Assembly: GCF_900156785.1 (NCBI RefSeq)
Contig: NZ_FTOP01000016.1
Span: 1 to 64,000 of the forward strand
Origin: Belliella pelovolcani
GTDB taxonomy: Bacteria > Bacteroidota > Bacteroidia > Cytophagales > Cyclobacteriaceae
Reading direction: 5' to 3'
Length of the DNA: 64,000 nt
Numbering within the stretch: position 1 is the first letter of the stretch; each line of letters begins with the position of its first letter. The notes below the pieces were generated by a model. It made no database searches. It was not told where the DNA came from and saw nothing but the letters and a program-made list of their open reading frames with translations. Shown piece by piece: positions 16,721-25,297 of the stretch. Made by a program: the position numbers and the translations under genes.

Positions 16721-17365
16721 TTAATTGACCAATCCTTCTTTTCTTAATTCTTTTTTAATAGCATCTACATATTCTTTAGAGAAACTATCAATATCGCTTG
16801 GGTTGAGTGTTTTGGATTGTGCAGACCATAGAAGCTCAAGTGTTGAAGCATCATACAGATTAGTTTCCATAAAGTATTTTTTATCCGTGGTAAAATAGCC
16901 TTGATTCCAACCTGCCCCATACCAATGGTTAAAATATCCGCCGAAATTCCCGTAGTATCCAAACCTACCCATTGGCGCAAAAACGGGGCCCACTTGTCCA
17001 CCTGGGATATACCTTTCTTCCTCTTCTATATCGATCAAGGTGATGGTCATGATGGCTTCTGAACTGGTCGATTTTATAGCTTCTAGGATTTTATCCTTGC
17101 TAGGTTCTCCGCTATCAAAGAAATCAGGTGTGAGATTATCGATACTTTTTGTTGTGCTTACATTTCGATTTTGCAATCTGGATGCAAATTCATGTTCCAC
17201 ATTTTGTCTTATTTGTAGGTCTTCAGTCAAAGCTGCTATATAAATACTGTTATAGCCTGATTTGGCTTCTTCTGATTTCCATGTTGCTGTGATTTGCGTG
17301 GTGGGAGCACAGCTAGTTGACAAAATTAGAAGAGTGATTACTGAAAATAAAATAGTCCTTTTCAT
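16721..17365 (-). CDS. Hypothetical lipoprotein
   Basis: A 214-aa exported lipoprotein: MKRTILFSVITLLILSTSCAP gives a signal with lipobox Cys19. The mature part starts TTQITATWKSEEAK, has a mixed alpha/beta first half and a Gly/Tyr/Phe-rich loop (about 125-155), then a stretch (YFMETNLYDASTLELLWSA) seen in several Bacteroidota lipoproteins of unknown function. The fold may resemble DUF4136-type lipoproteins, but I cannot confirm this. It is convergent with the ABC1 kinase gene and 72 nt downstream of the sugar dehydrogenase gene on the same strand. Confidence 0.65.
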   Translation of the reverse strand: MKRTILFSVITLLILSTSCAPTTQITATWKSEEAKSGYNSIYIAALTEDLQIRQNVEHEFASRLQNRNVSTTKSIDNLTPDFFDSGEPSKDKILEAIKSTSSEAIMTITLIDIEEEERYIPGGQVGPVFAPMGRFGYYGNFGGYFNHWYGAGWNQGYFTTDKKYFMETNLYDASTLELLWSAQSKTLNPSDIDSFSKEYVDAIKKELRKEGLVN

Positions 17366-17437
17366 GGTAGTTTTTTATTGATTAAACATCTGTTTTTTCA
17401 ATAGTGCTACATCTAAAGGAGCAAAGGATGTTCCAAA

Positions 17438-18580
17438 TTACTTTTTATAGCTAATTCTATAAATGCAATTAGCCATATCATCAGAGACGAGTATACTTCC
17501 ATCAGGGAGTTGGAGAACATCTACCGGTCTGCCCCATACATCTTGACTAGCATGGTCTAGCCAACCTTCAGCAAAGACTTCTTCTTTTTGTACTTTACCA
17601 CTGTTGTCCAAGATTACCCTTGTAAGTTGGTAACCTGATTTCTTACTTCTGTTCCAGGAACCGTGCTTGGCTACGATGATGGAATTTTTGTATTGACTTG
17701 GGAATTGACTTCCTGTGTAGAATCGCATACCTAAAGGGGCGGTGTGAGCACCAAGTTTTGCAGCTGGAGCAGTATAAGCATCTTTGCCTTTTCCTTTATT
17801 GCCAAATTCTGGATCCTTCACATCTCCAGCATGCCAATATGGATAGCCAAAATGCATCCCTTTTTTCGGAGCATGATTCAATTCGCAGTCAGGAATATCA
17901 TCCCCCATCATATCACGCCCATTGTCTGTAAACCATAATTCTTTGGTGACTGGATGCCAATCGAAACCTACCGTATTTCTAACTCCCTGAGCAAAAATTT
18001 CTGGTTTGATAACGCTGGCGTTGACATCAATTCTGGTGATAGTTGCATAGATTTCCTCAGGTTCACAGATATTACATGGAGTACCTATAGGGACATAAAG
18101 TAGGCCATCTGGCCCAAAAGCAATGAATTTCCAACCATGATGGGCCTTGTCAGGAAATTGGTCGAAGATGATTTCGGACTTTGGAGTGGCAAGGTTTTTC
18201 TCAATATCTTTGAAGCGATGGATTTTGCTCACTTCGGCTACATAGAGGTGTCCATCTTTGAAAGCCACACCATTGGGCATGCGAAGTCCTTCGGCAAGCG
18301 TGTACATTTTATCTGCTTTACCATCTTTGTTATTGTCTTGAAGTGCATAGACTTTATTGCCCTGTCTGTTACCTACGAATACGGTTCCATTATCGCCAAG
18401 AGCTAGAGAGCGAGCATTGGGTACATCCTCAGCCCAGACTGAGATTTCAAATCCAGCTGGAAGTTTGATCGTCTCCAGCTGGATGTAATTATTTTTTTGA
18501 TTTTGACCATTACAAGCAAAGCTGATTAGCAAAGCTGTGATCAATAGCATGTTTTTATACATATATTTTTTTTTTAGCAA
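17438..18580 (-). CDS. PQQ-dependent sugar (sorbosone-type) dehydrogenase, lipoprotein
   Basis: A 380-aa secreted protein with a six-bladed beta-propeller of the soluble glucose/sorbosone dehydrogenase family. A lipobox-like LLISFACNG near residue 23 suggests anchoring. Family motifs: WAEDVPNARSLALGDNGTVF, FGPDGLLYVPIG, RNTVGFDWHPVTKELWFTDN and FAEGW. An internal ATG at 18562 (MYKNMLL) may be the true start, since it gives a more standard signal peptide. It is expected to oxidise a sugar or polyol in the periplasm; the substrate is unknown. It is divergent from the ABC-F gene. Confidence 0.82.
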   Translation of the reverse strand: MLKKKYMYKNMLLITALLISFACNGQNQKNNYIQLETIKLPAGFEISVWAEDVPNARSLALGDNGTVFVGNRQGNKVYALQDNNKDGKADKMYTLAEGLRMPNGVAFKDGHLYVAEVSKIHRFKDIEKNLATPKSEIIFDQFPDKAHHGWKFIAFGPDGLLYVPIGTPCNICEPEEIYATITRIDVNASVIKPEIFAQGVRNTVGFDWHPVTKELWFTDNGRDMMGDDIPDCELNHAPKKGMHFGYPYWHAGDVKDPEFGNKGKGKDAYTAPAAKLGAHTAPLGMRFYTGSQFPSQYKNSIIVAKHGSWNRSKKSGYQLTRVILDNSGKVQKEEVFAEGWLDHASQDVWGRPVDVLQLPDGSILVSDDMANCIYRISYKK

Positions 18581-18649
18581 TTCAATAGCTTAAATATCAG
18601 TAAAATCTTTAAATATTCCCTGTGACTGATATATGAATGTGAGAATCCT

Positions 18650-18657
18650 TATTTTTG
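18650..18657 (+). promoter_or_regulatory. -7 promoter box only 4 nt before the ABC-F start codon
   Basis: TATTTTTG is an exact TAnnTTTG match and ends four bases before the ATG at 18662. With normal spacing to the transcription start, the mRNA would start at or within a few bases of the ATG. Confidence 0.5.
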
Positions 18658-18661
18658 CGCC

Positions 18662-20599
18662 ATGTTATCAATTAATAATCTTTCGTACTTCATCGGAGGC
18701 AGAGCATTGTATGAAAATGCCTCATTGCATATCAAACCAAAAGACAAAATCGGACTTGTCGGTCTCAATGGGACTGGAAAGTCTACTTTGCTCAAGTTGA
18801 TCAACGGTGACTATCAACCAAGCTCCGGAGAGATACAGAAAGCGAAAGATTGTACCATAGGATTTTTAAATCAGGATTTGTTATCCTATCAGTCCGAAGA
18901 TTCTATTTTGGATGTAGCGTTGGAGGCATTTCAAGAGACGCTTAGGCTTCAAGAAGAAATTGATAAAGTCCTCAAGCAGATGGAGACTGATTATTCTGAT
19001 CAAATCATTGACAAGTTAGCCAAACTTCAGGATCAGTTCGAAGCCAATGAAGGTTACACAATCAAAGCGAAAGCGGAGGAAGTATTAGAAGGGATTGGTT
19101 TCCAGACAGCGGATTTGCAAAGGCCTCTGAAGACATTCTCTGGAGGGTGGAGGATGCGTGTAATGCTGGCAAAGTTGCTTTTAGAGAAGCCTTCCTTACT
19201 GATGCTCGATGAACCTACCAACCACTTGGATTTGCCTTCAATACAATGGGTGGAAAATTATCTCAAAACTTATGAAGGTGCAGTAGTGGTGGTCTCTCAC
19301 GATCAGGAATTTTTGGATAATTGTATCGAAAAAACAGTAGAGGTATCCCACGGGAATTTGACTTTGTATGCTGGCAACTATACTTTCTACAAGGAGGAGA
19401 AGAAGGAAAGAATGGAAATTCAGCAAAATGCTTACGAGAATCAGCAGCAGATGATCAAGCAAACTGAGCGCTTTATTGAGAGATTCCGAGCTAAAGCGAC
19501 TAAGTCTAATCAAGTACAGTCTAGGGTAAAAGCGCTAGAGCGATTGGATCGTGTCAATGAAGTAATTGATGATAACATTGCTGTTAATTTCAAATTCAAA
19601 TTTTCTCAGCAATCAGGACGTGATGTAGTGACATTGGAGAATGTCTCCAAAGCTTATGGAGACTTGGTAATACTTCGAAATTCTTCAGCTAGAATAGAAA
19701 GAGGAGATAAAATAGCATTGATTGGAGCTAATGGTAAAGGAAAATCTACTTTGCTTAGAATCGTAGACGGGACCGAGAAGATTGAGGGTAAGCGTGAAGA
19801 AGGTTACAATGTCATCAAATCCTTCTATGCCCAACATCAGCTAGAGGCGCTTAATGTGAATAATGAAATTCTTCAAGAAATGAATCAGGCTGGATCAGCC
19901 AAGACTGAGCAAGAATTGAGGAATGTGCTCGGCTGCTTTTTATTTACCAACGAGGATGTGTTCAAAAAAATCAAAGTACTATCAGGAGGTGAAAAATCTA
20001 GAGTAGCCTTAGCCAAAACTTTGATTTCTGAGGCTAATTTCCTTTTGTTAGATGAACCAACCAATCACTTGGATATGCAATCTGTGAATATTTTGATTCA
20101 GGCATTGGAGCAATACGAAGGTACCTTCATCACTGTTTCTCACGATAGGCATTTTATCAGAGGGGTAGCGAACAAAATTTGGTACATTGAAGACCAAGAG
20201 ATCAAAGAGTACTTAGGTACCTATGAAGAGTATCTAAATTGGAGTGCTAAGCAGGAAGCGGAAAAAGCACAGTATGCATCTATTGCCAAAGAAGTTATCC
20301 TAAAAGAAGTCACTCCAAAGCGCAAAGAAGTAGATCAAAATGAAGCTAATCTTTTAAAAAAGGAGTTGAAGAAGAAGCAAAAGGATCTTGAAAAGCTAGA
20401 ATATGAAATGATGGATATCGAAGAACAAAAGGGAAGCTTGGAAGAGAAGATGGCCGATCCTGATGTTTTTAGCGATAGTCAAGAGTTAGATAAATTGAAT
20501 CGACAATATCAAAAAGTCATTGATAAAGAAGCCGAACTTACTGAAATTTGGGAGGCTTTGGTTGAAGAAATAGAAAATATAGAAATTGAGATAGGGTAA
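18662..20599 (+). CDS. ABC-F family ATPase (Uup/EttA-like)
   Basis: A 645-aa soluble protein with two ABC domains and no membrane segments; members act on the ribosome as translation factors. Domain 1: Walker A GLNGTGKSTLL, signature FSGGWRMRV, Walker B LLMLDEPTNHLD. A charged interdomain linker (about 240-310, with KATKSNQVQSRVKALERL) fits the P-site tRNA interaction motif. Domain 2: GANGKGKSTLL, LSGGEKSRVALAK and LLLDEPTNHLD. The C-terminal ~100 residues form a Lys/Glu-rich coiled coil as in Uup. The start is fixed by the first-domain strand MLSINNLSYF. It is probably a housekeeping rather than resistance member. Confidence 0.92.
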   Translation: MLSINNLSYFIGGRALYENASLHIKPKDKIGLVGLNGTGKSTLLKLINGDYQPSSGEIQKAKDCTIGFLNQDLLSYQSEDSILDVALEAFQETLRLQEEIDKVLKQMETDYSDQIIDKLAKLQDQFEANEGYTIKAKAEEVLEGIGFQTADLQRPLKTFSGGWRMRVMLAKLLLEKPSLLMLDEPTNHLDLPSIQWVENYLKTYEGAVVVVSHDQEFLDNCIEKTVEVSHGNLTLYAGNYTFYKEEKKERMEIQQNAYENQQQMIKQTERFIERFRAKATKSNQVQSRVKALERLDRVNEVIDDNIAVNFKFKFSQQSGRDVVTLENVSKAYGDLVILRNSSARIERGDKIALIGANGKGKSTLLRIVDGTEKIEGKREEGYNVIKSFYAQHQLEALNVNNEILQEMNQAGSAKTEQELRNVLGCFLFTNEDVFKKIKVLSGGEKSRVALAKTLISEANFLLLDEPTNHLDMQSVNILIQALEQYEGTFITVSHDRHFIRGVANKIWYIEDQEIKEYLGTYEEYLNWSAKQEAEKAQYASIAKEVILKEVTPKRKEVDQNEANLLKKELKKKQKDLEKLEYEMMDIEEQKGSLEEKMADPDVFSDSQELDKLNRQYQKVIDKEAELTEIWEALVEEIENIEIEIG

Positions 20600-20690
20600 T
20601 TTTAAAATTTATACAGAATGAAATAGCATTTATTCGTTAAGGTTTAGTAGAGATGTTGTAATTTGGTCTGAAACTTGAATTGAATTTAAA

Positions 20691-21953
20691 ATGCGCTATT
20701 ATTTTGTTTGTCTCTTTTCATTGATTTCATTTACCATCTTTGGACAAGGTCCAATTCAGGATCGTGTATATGAAGAGAATATCCAATCAGTAAGGTTATT
20801 TCCACAATCCCAGGATTTTGCTACTCAGATGAGTTCTCCTGCGATTTCATTGCAAGCGGCCTCTCCTTTGCTGCTGTCATTTGATGATATTGCCTATGAT
20901 CCTGATATGTATTCTGCTAGGATCATACATTGCGATATGGATTGGACTCCATCAGATCTCAAGGAAAATGATTACTTAGATCAATTCAATGAGTTTAATG
21001 TAACGGATTACAATTATTCGATTGATACCCGAATACCTTACATACATTACAATTTTGTACTTCCTAGGGTCACCAAAAGTGGTAATTACGTTGTCCAAGT
21101 GTATCGCGGTAGAGAGCAGGATAAGACGATTATTACTCGGCGGTTCATGGTTTTTGATAATTCAATACAAGTAGGAGCGAGGGTAGTCCCGCCCAGTCAG
21201 ACTGAGAATAGGAGAAAGCAACAGCAATTGAATATCAATTTGAATTATAAAGGCAGGGAAGTATTAGATCCTAGGACTGGTTTCAGAATAGTGATTAGGC
21301 AAAATCAGCGCTGGGATAATTTAGTAACTAATCTTAAGCCTACCATGGTCAGAGAAGATCTTAAAACAGTCGCTTATGAATTGTTTGATGGATCAAATGC
21401 TTTTTTTGCCGGCAATGAATTTCGATTTGTAGACCTGAGATACGTAAGAGCTAGAGGAAATAACGTGGCACGTGTTCAGATGGAAGAAGATGTAGTATTT
21501 GCAGAAACTTTGGTAGAAAAATCCAGACCTTCTGCCGCTTATTCTCAATATTTAGACATGAATGGACAGTATGTGATTTATAATTTTGAAAGAAGAAATC
21601 ATGATCTGGAAGGGGAGTATATGCTAGCTACATTTAATCTAAGTCCTGAAGGTATTACAGATACGCCATATATCGTAGGTGCGCTTACCAATTGGGGTCG
21701 CATTCCCGAGGCAAAAATGGAATTGAATAAGAAAAGCAATACCTATCAAGCAACATTACTACTGAAGCAGGGCTGGTATGATTATCAGTTTGCTTACAAA
21801 ACTGATTCAGGTTGGAATATGTCCCCGATAGAAGGTGATCATTTTGAAACAGAAAATGAGTATGAGGTGCTAGTGTACTTCAGAGACGTGGGTAGCAGGT
21901 ATGACGAGCTTGTAGGCTATATCAATGTCAATCCAAGCAAAAGAAGGTTATAA
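20691..21953 (+). CDS. Type IX secretion system plug protein (DUF5103)
   Basis: A 420-aa secreted protein with a signal peptide (about 1-19, ending FTIFGQ). It matches the DUF5103/T9SS plug family: first domain with DPDMYSARIIHCDMDWTPSD and NEFNVTDYNYSIDTRIPYIHYNF, a beta-sandwich middle, and a second domain with AFFAGNEFRFVDLR and GALTNWGRIPEAKM. In Flavobacterium the Plug protein closes the periplasmic side of the SprA translocon. It follows the ABC-F gene by 91 nt on the same strand and ends in a very strong terminator. This supports a working T9SS elsewhere in the genome. Confidence 0.88.
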   Translation: MRYYFVCLFSLISFTIFGQGPIQDRVYEENIQSVRLFPQSQDFATQMSSPAISLQAASPLLLSFDDIAYDPDMYSARIIHCDMDWTPSDLKENDYLDQFNEFNVTDYNYSIDTRIPYIHYNFVLPRVTKSGNYVVQVYRGREQDKTIITRRFMVFDNSIQVGARVVPPSQTENRRKQQQLNINLNYKGREVLDPRTGFRIVIRQNQRWDNLVTNLKPTMVREDLKTVAYELFDGSNAFFAGNEFRFVDLRYVRARGNNVARVQMEEDVVFAETLVEKSRPSAAYSQYLDMNGQYVIYNFERRNHDLEGEYMLATFNLSPEGITDTPYIVGALTNWGRIPEAKMELNKKSNTYQATLLLKQGWYDYQFAYKTDSGWNMSPIEGDHFETENEYEVLVYFRDVGSRYDELVGYINVNPSKRRL

Positions 21954-21987
21954 CAAAAAACCCGACCATATGGTCGGGTTTTTTGTT
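21952..21987. terminator. Bidirectional terminator between the plug gene and cas6
   Basis: A perfect 36-bp palindrome (21952-21969 and 21970-21987) with core CCCGACCAT/ATGGTCGGG inside A and T runs. It starts inside the plug stop codon and serves both converging genes. Confidence 0.9.
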
Positions 21988-22003
21988 TAAAGCTTTTTGG
22001 TGA

Positions 22004-22879
22004 TTAAGCCGTTTCTGATTCATCTCCATCAGATTCTTGAGATTTGTTTCTTTCTTGCAATGACTTGTAAGGAATGAAACCCTCTCTTTTGAATTTGTAA
22101 GGTTCTGTTCTTTGGTTAGGCGCGTGGTTTGCAAGGTCTAGCATACCAAAGCCTTTGTGGGTAAATGCCCCAAGACCACATTTGAACACGAAATCCTGTA
22201 CTTCAGGTGCTGCATATAAAGTGAAAGGAAGTGTGTATCCTCTTACCTCATACTTGACATCCATGTCGTAAACAGAATAGATTCTAGCAAATTTCTTTTG
22301 CTGCTCTCTGAGCTTATTTACATAATTCATATCAGGCACAACTTGGAACTTGTAGAAAGACTCCATCTGCTCCTGTGTATACCAACCTGATCTTTCCATT
22401 CTAGTCAGCGTAGACTCATACAACAGATCTGAAAATTCATCAGAATCTGGATTGATGAATCTCTTTCCTGACTCGTCATTGAAAGAAGGGGTCAATAAGA
22501 CAAGAGGGGAGATGCAGACGAACTTGTTCGAAGTCTCCAATTCTGGCTCTGTTTCTACTTCGGTATACTCCGGAGAGATTACAAGGTTCCCCAATTCAAT
22601 TTTCGGAGTTGCAAACACTTGCTCAAGTAGGTAGTCCATGAATTCTTCATTGGGTGATGAAAGCACGAGAGTGACTAAGCTTGAATAGTAGTGAAGTCCG
22701 CTTCTACTTACCTTGGTCTGACCTTTTAGACCAGAGAAGTTGAAGTAATTGTAATTGAAAAACTCCTCGCGGCCACCTTTTACGATGAGCCCCTTGAGAA
22801 ACTGTGCCAGAATGTACTGGTGGTGAAATGGTAAATAAGCACCTTTGTTTTTTAACGAAAATATTAATCTTATTCTCAC
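22004..22879 (-). CDS. cas6: Solitary Cas6-family endoribonuclease-like protein
   Basis: A 291-aa RAMP protein. The N-terminus aligns with archaeal/bacterial Cas6 (MRIRLIFSL, then the LPFHHQYILAQFLKGLI helix), the middle has VCISPLVLLTP (121-131), and residues 235-245 form the glycine-rich RNA-binding loop GLGAFTHKGFG, the Cas6 hallmark. Cas6 normally cuts CRISPR repeats in pre-crRNA. Odd points: no array or other cas gene lies within 22 kb to the left or 41 kb to the right; no His is present between residues 21 and 62, where the catalytic His usually lies (K52 may match the usual Lys); and about 40 charged residues follow the G-loop, where most Cas6 proteins stop. It has its own promoter box and terminator. 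Confidence 0.85.
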   Translation of the reverse strand: MRIRLIFSLKNKGAYLPFHHQYILAQFLKGLIVKGGREEFFNYNYFNFSGLKGQTKVSRSGLHYYSSLVTLVLSSPNEEFMDYLLEQVFATPKIELGNLVISPEYTEVETEPELETSNKFVCISPLVLLTPSFNDESGKRFINPDSDEFSDLLYESTLTRMERSGWYTQEQMESFYKFQVVPDMNYVNKLREQQKKFARIYSVYDMDVKYEVRGYTLPFTLYAAPEVQDFVFKCGLGAFTHKGFGMLDLANHAPNQRTEPYKFKREGFIPYKSLQERNKSQESDGDESETA

Positions 22880-22957
22880 GGTTTGTTAAAAATAAAATTG
22901 AAACAATGATTTAACTTTAATTTGACTTTAATTGTGTGTTGTATTTAAAGGTTCTTG

Positions 22958-22965
22958 CAAAAGTA
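22958..22965 (-). promoter_or_regulatory. -7 promoter box for cas6
   Basis: The minus strand reads TACTTTTG (exact TAnnTTTG) in the 107-bp gap after ychF, 78 nt before the cas6 ATG. It suggests that cas6 is transcribed independently of ychF. Confidence 0.5.
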
Positions 22966-22986
22966 CAAATTTTTTTCAAAGTTTTA

Positions 22987-24084
22987 TCAAACATTGAATC
23001 TAAAATGCATAATATCACCGTCTTGGACTACATATTCTTTACCTTCTATTGCAATTTTCCCATTTTCACGGCATGCTGCTTCTGATTTGAACTTTTCGTA
23101 CTCTGTAAGTTTGATAACTTCTGCCTTGATAAACCCTCTTTCAAAGTCAGTGTGGATAACTCCAGCGGCTTGAGGCGCTTTCCATCCTTTCTTAATCGTC
23201 CAAGCTCTCACTTCTTGTACACCAGCTGTGAAATATGTGATTAAATCCAATAAAGCATAAGCAGCTGCTATTAGCCTATTCAGACCACTTTCTTCTAAAC
23301 CATATTCGGAGAGAAACATTGCTTTTTCGTCTGCGTCTTCAAACTCAGCAATTTGTGCTTCCAATGCAGCGCAAAGTACGATTACTTCAGCATTTTCTTC
23401 TTTGACTTTCTCTCTCAGTTGGGTAACAAATTCATTGCCTGATTGAATGCTTCCTTCATCAACATTAGCCACATACAAAACTGGCTTGATTGTCAAAAGG
23501 TGTAAATCTCTGACTGCCTCCAAATCTTCTTTTTCGACCTCTACCGCTCTGGCATTTTTACCATCTGTCAGTGCCTGCTTGAATCTATTTAGGATTTCTA
23601 ATTCCTTTCTAGCCTTAGCATCACCTGATTTAGCTATTTTTTCTAATCGTTGAATTTTCTTCTCAACAGATTCAAGATCTTTTAATTGAAGCTCGGTGTC
23701 TATCACTTCTTTGTCAAACACAGGATCTACGCCACCCGCTACGTGCACAATGTTATCATCATTGAAACACCTGATGACATGGATGATGGCATCTACCTCT
23801 CGGATATTAGCTAGGAATTTATTGCCAAGTCCTTCGCCTTTGCTAGCTCCTTTTACCAATCCTGCAATGTCTACAAATTCTATCACCGTAGGCATTACTC
23901 GCTGAGGGTTGACTAGATTTTCTAGAATCTGCAATCTTCTATCAGGAACAGTTACTACTCCTACATTGGGTTCGATGGTACAGAAGGGGAAGTTTGCAGC
24001 TTCTGCCTTTGCACTTGATAAAGCATTAAATAAAGTAGATTTTCCAACGTTGGGTAGGCCAACGATGCCACACTGTAAAGCCAT
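22987..24084 (-). CDS. ychF: Redox-regulated ATPase YchF (OLA1 family)
   Basis: A 365-aa P-loop protein of the Obg-related YchF group, which binds ATP and associates with ribosomes. G1 motif GLPNVGKSTLFN, G3 DIAGLVKGASKGEGLGN; the G4 motif is NVDE (in LYVANVDE) rather than NKxD, which explains the ATP preference. A C-terminal TGS domain covers about residues 280-365. Full length and unremarkable. The AI-2E transporter gene ends 10 nt upstream on the same strand, so the two are probably co-transcribed. Confidence 0.95.
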   Translation of the reverse strand: MALQCGIVGLPNVGKSTLFNALSSAKAEAANFPFCTIEPNVGVVTVPDRRLQILENLVNPQRVMPTVIEFVDIAGLVKGASKGEGLGNKFLANIREVDAIIHVIRCFNDDNIVHVAGGVDPVFDKEVIDTELQLKDLESVEKKIQRLEKIAKSGDAKARKELEILNRFKQALTDGKNARAVEVEKEDLEAVRDLHLLTIKPVLYVANVDEGSIQSGNEFVTQLREKVKEENAEVIVLCAALEAQIAEFEDADEKAMFLSEYGLEESGLNRLIAAAYALLDLITYFTAGVQEVRAWTIKKGWKAPQAAGVIHTDFERGFIKAEVIKLTEYEKFKSEAACRENGKIAIEGKEYVVQDGDIMHFRFNV

Positions 24085-24094
24085 TATTTGTCTT

Positions 24095-25177
24095 TTATAA
24101 TTTGAATATTTTGTACTCCTTATATCCTCTGTAAAACTCCAAAATAGAAACTCTAAATACAGTGTATACAGGGATTGCGAAAATCATCCCAGGGATACCT
24201 GCGATTTTTGCACCCGCAAAGATAACAACAAAAATTTCAAGTGGATGCGCTTTTACAGATTTAGAAAATATCAAGGGTTGCAAGACCAAATTGTCGGTCA
24301 ATTGTACTACTGAGAATACTGAAAGAATCTTGATGATGAAAAAAGGAATCTCACTACTCTCTCCAAAACTTCCCGTAGTCAATCCCACCAAAACTCCAAA
24401 TGTAGCTCCAAGTAAAGGTCCAGCATAAGGGATTAGATTTGCTACTGCTGCAAAAAAGGCAATGGTCAAAGCATACTCGATACCTAAAATAGTCAATCCA
24501 ATGGAAGCAATAGCAAATATTGCTGACATTTGAATCAAAAGACCAATCAGGTAGTTAGAAAGTAATTTTTCTACTTTATTGAATGTAGATACATAAAGTT
24601 CAAAATATGCATTAGGGACTAGATTGATTATGTTTCTTCTTAAAAGGCCATTTTCCAGAAGTAAGAAAAATGTAATGAAAGCCACTGCCATCGTACCGAC
24701 TAGTAAAGTACTTGTTGTGCTTAAGACAGTGTTTACAAAGCCTTGTATGTTAATGATATTGAAGCTGGAGATTAAGTTTTCCCTTACTTGCGTGATCAAG
24801 AATCCTGGTTCGCTATCAATAAGTCTATATTTGATCAATACGTCCTCAATTTTTCCAGCAGGGTTTTGGATTTGTTCGTAAAGAAAATCCAAATCGTATG
24901 TCGCGATAATTTGAATCTGTGTAGAAATCAGGGGGATGAATAGTAGTCCCACTATGATTATAAATGTGATGACAACTGTGAATGAAACTAAAATTGAAAA
25001 CCATCTCGGAATGTGCCTTCCAAGTAGATGGATTGAGCTTATTCTATTGGTTAGTGGTCTTAATACTGCGGCAATGATGACTGATATTAGTATGTAGAAG
25101 GCAATATTTGAAAAGTACCACCCTACTATAAAAAAAAGGATGGTAAATATGGAAACGTAAACGATTACCTTTTTCAT
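24095..25177 (-). CDS. AI-2E/PerM-family transporter, first copy
   Basis: A 360-aa inner-membrane protein with about eight helices in the AI-2E/PerM/TqsA pattern: two or three N-terminal helices, a large extracytoplasmic-type loop (about 85-155), then the conserved C-terminal block with ANLIPYAGPLLGA and a final helix with IPGMIFAIPVYTVFR. Family members are proposed exporters of autoinducer-2 or ion antiporters; the substrate here is unknown. The start codon lies only 12 nt after a large inverted-repeat structure, and ychF follows after 10 nt. A second PerM-type gene occurs at 38236. Confidence 0.88.
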   Translation of the reverse strand: MKKVIVYVSIFTILFFIVGWYFSNIAFYILISVIIAAVLRPLTNRISSIHLLGRHIPRWFSILVSFTVVITFIIIVGLLFIPLISTQIQIIATYDLDFLYEQIQNPAGKIEDVLIKYRLIDSEPGFLITQVRENLISSFNIINIQGFVNTVLSTTSTLLVGTMAVAFITFFLLLENGLLRRNIINLVPNAYFELYVSTFNKVEKLLSNYLIGLLIQMSAIFAIASIGLTILGIEYALTIAFFAAVANLIPYAGPLLGATFGVLVGLTTGSFGESSEIPFFIIKILSVFSVVQLTDNLVLQPLIFSKSVKAHPLEIFVVIFAGAKIAGIPGMIFAIPVYTVFRVSILEFYRGYKEYKIFKL

Positions 25178-25189
25178 AAAGTCTTATAA

Positions 25190-25275
25190 AAAAAGAGAAA
25201 GAAACAACGCTGGTAAAGTCATATGACTAACCTAATATAGACAAAATCTGTCTATTCTTGTTTCTTTCTCTTTTT
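25190..25275 (-). promoter_or_regulatory. 86-bp compound inverted repeat with three stems
   Basis: The outer arms 25190-25207 and 25258-25275 are perfectly complementary over 18 bp. The 50 nt between hold two more hairpins: the self-complementary AGTCATATGACT at 25217-25228 (extended by GGT/ACC at 25212-25214 and 25230-25232), and ATAGACA/TGTCTAT at 25237-25243 and 25249-25255. On the minus strand the last arm runs into a T-tract, so it can act as the terminator of the DUF3276 gene. Yet only 12 nt separate it from the AI-2E transporter ATG, leaving no room for a promoter; an attenuator or structured leader is therefore possible. Confidence 0.7.
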
Positions 25276-25297
25276 AGGATATTATCATAGATGGAAA

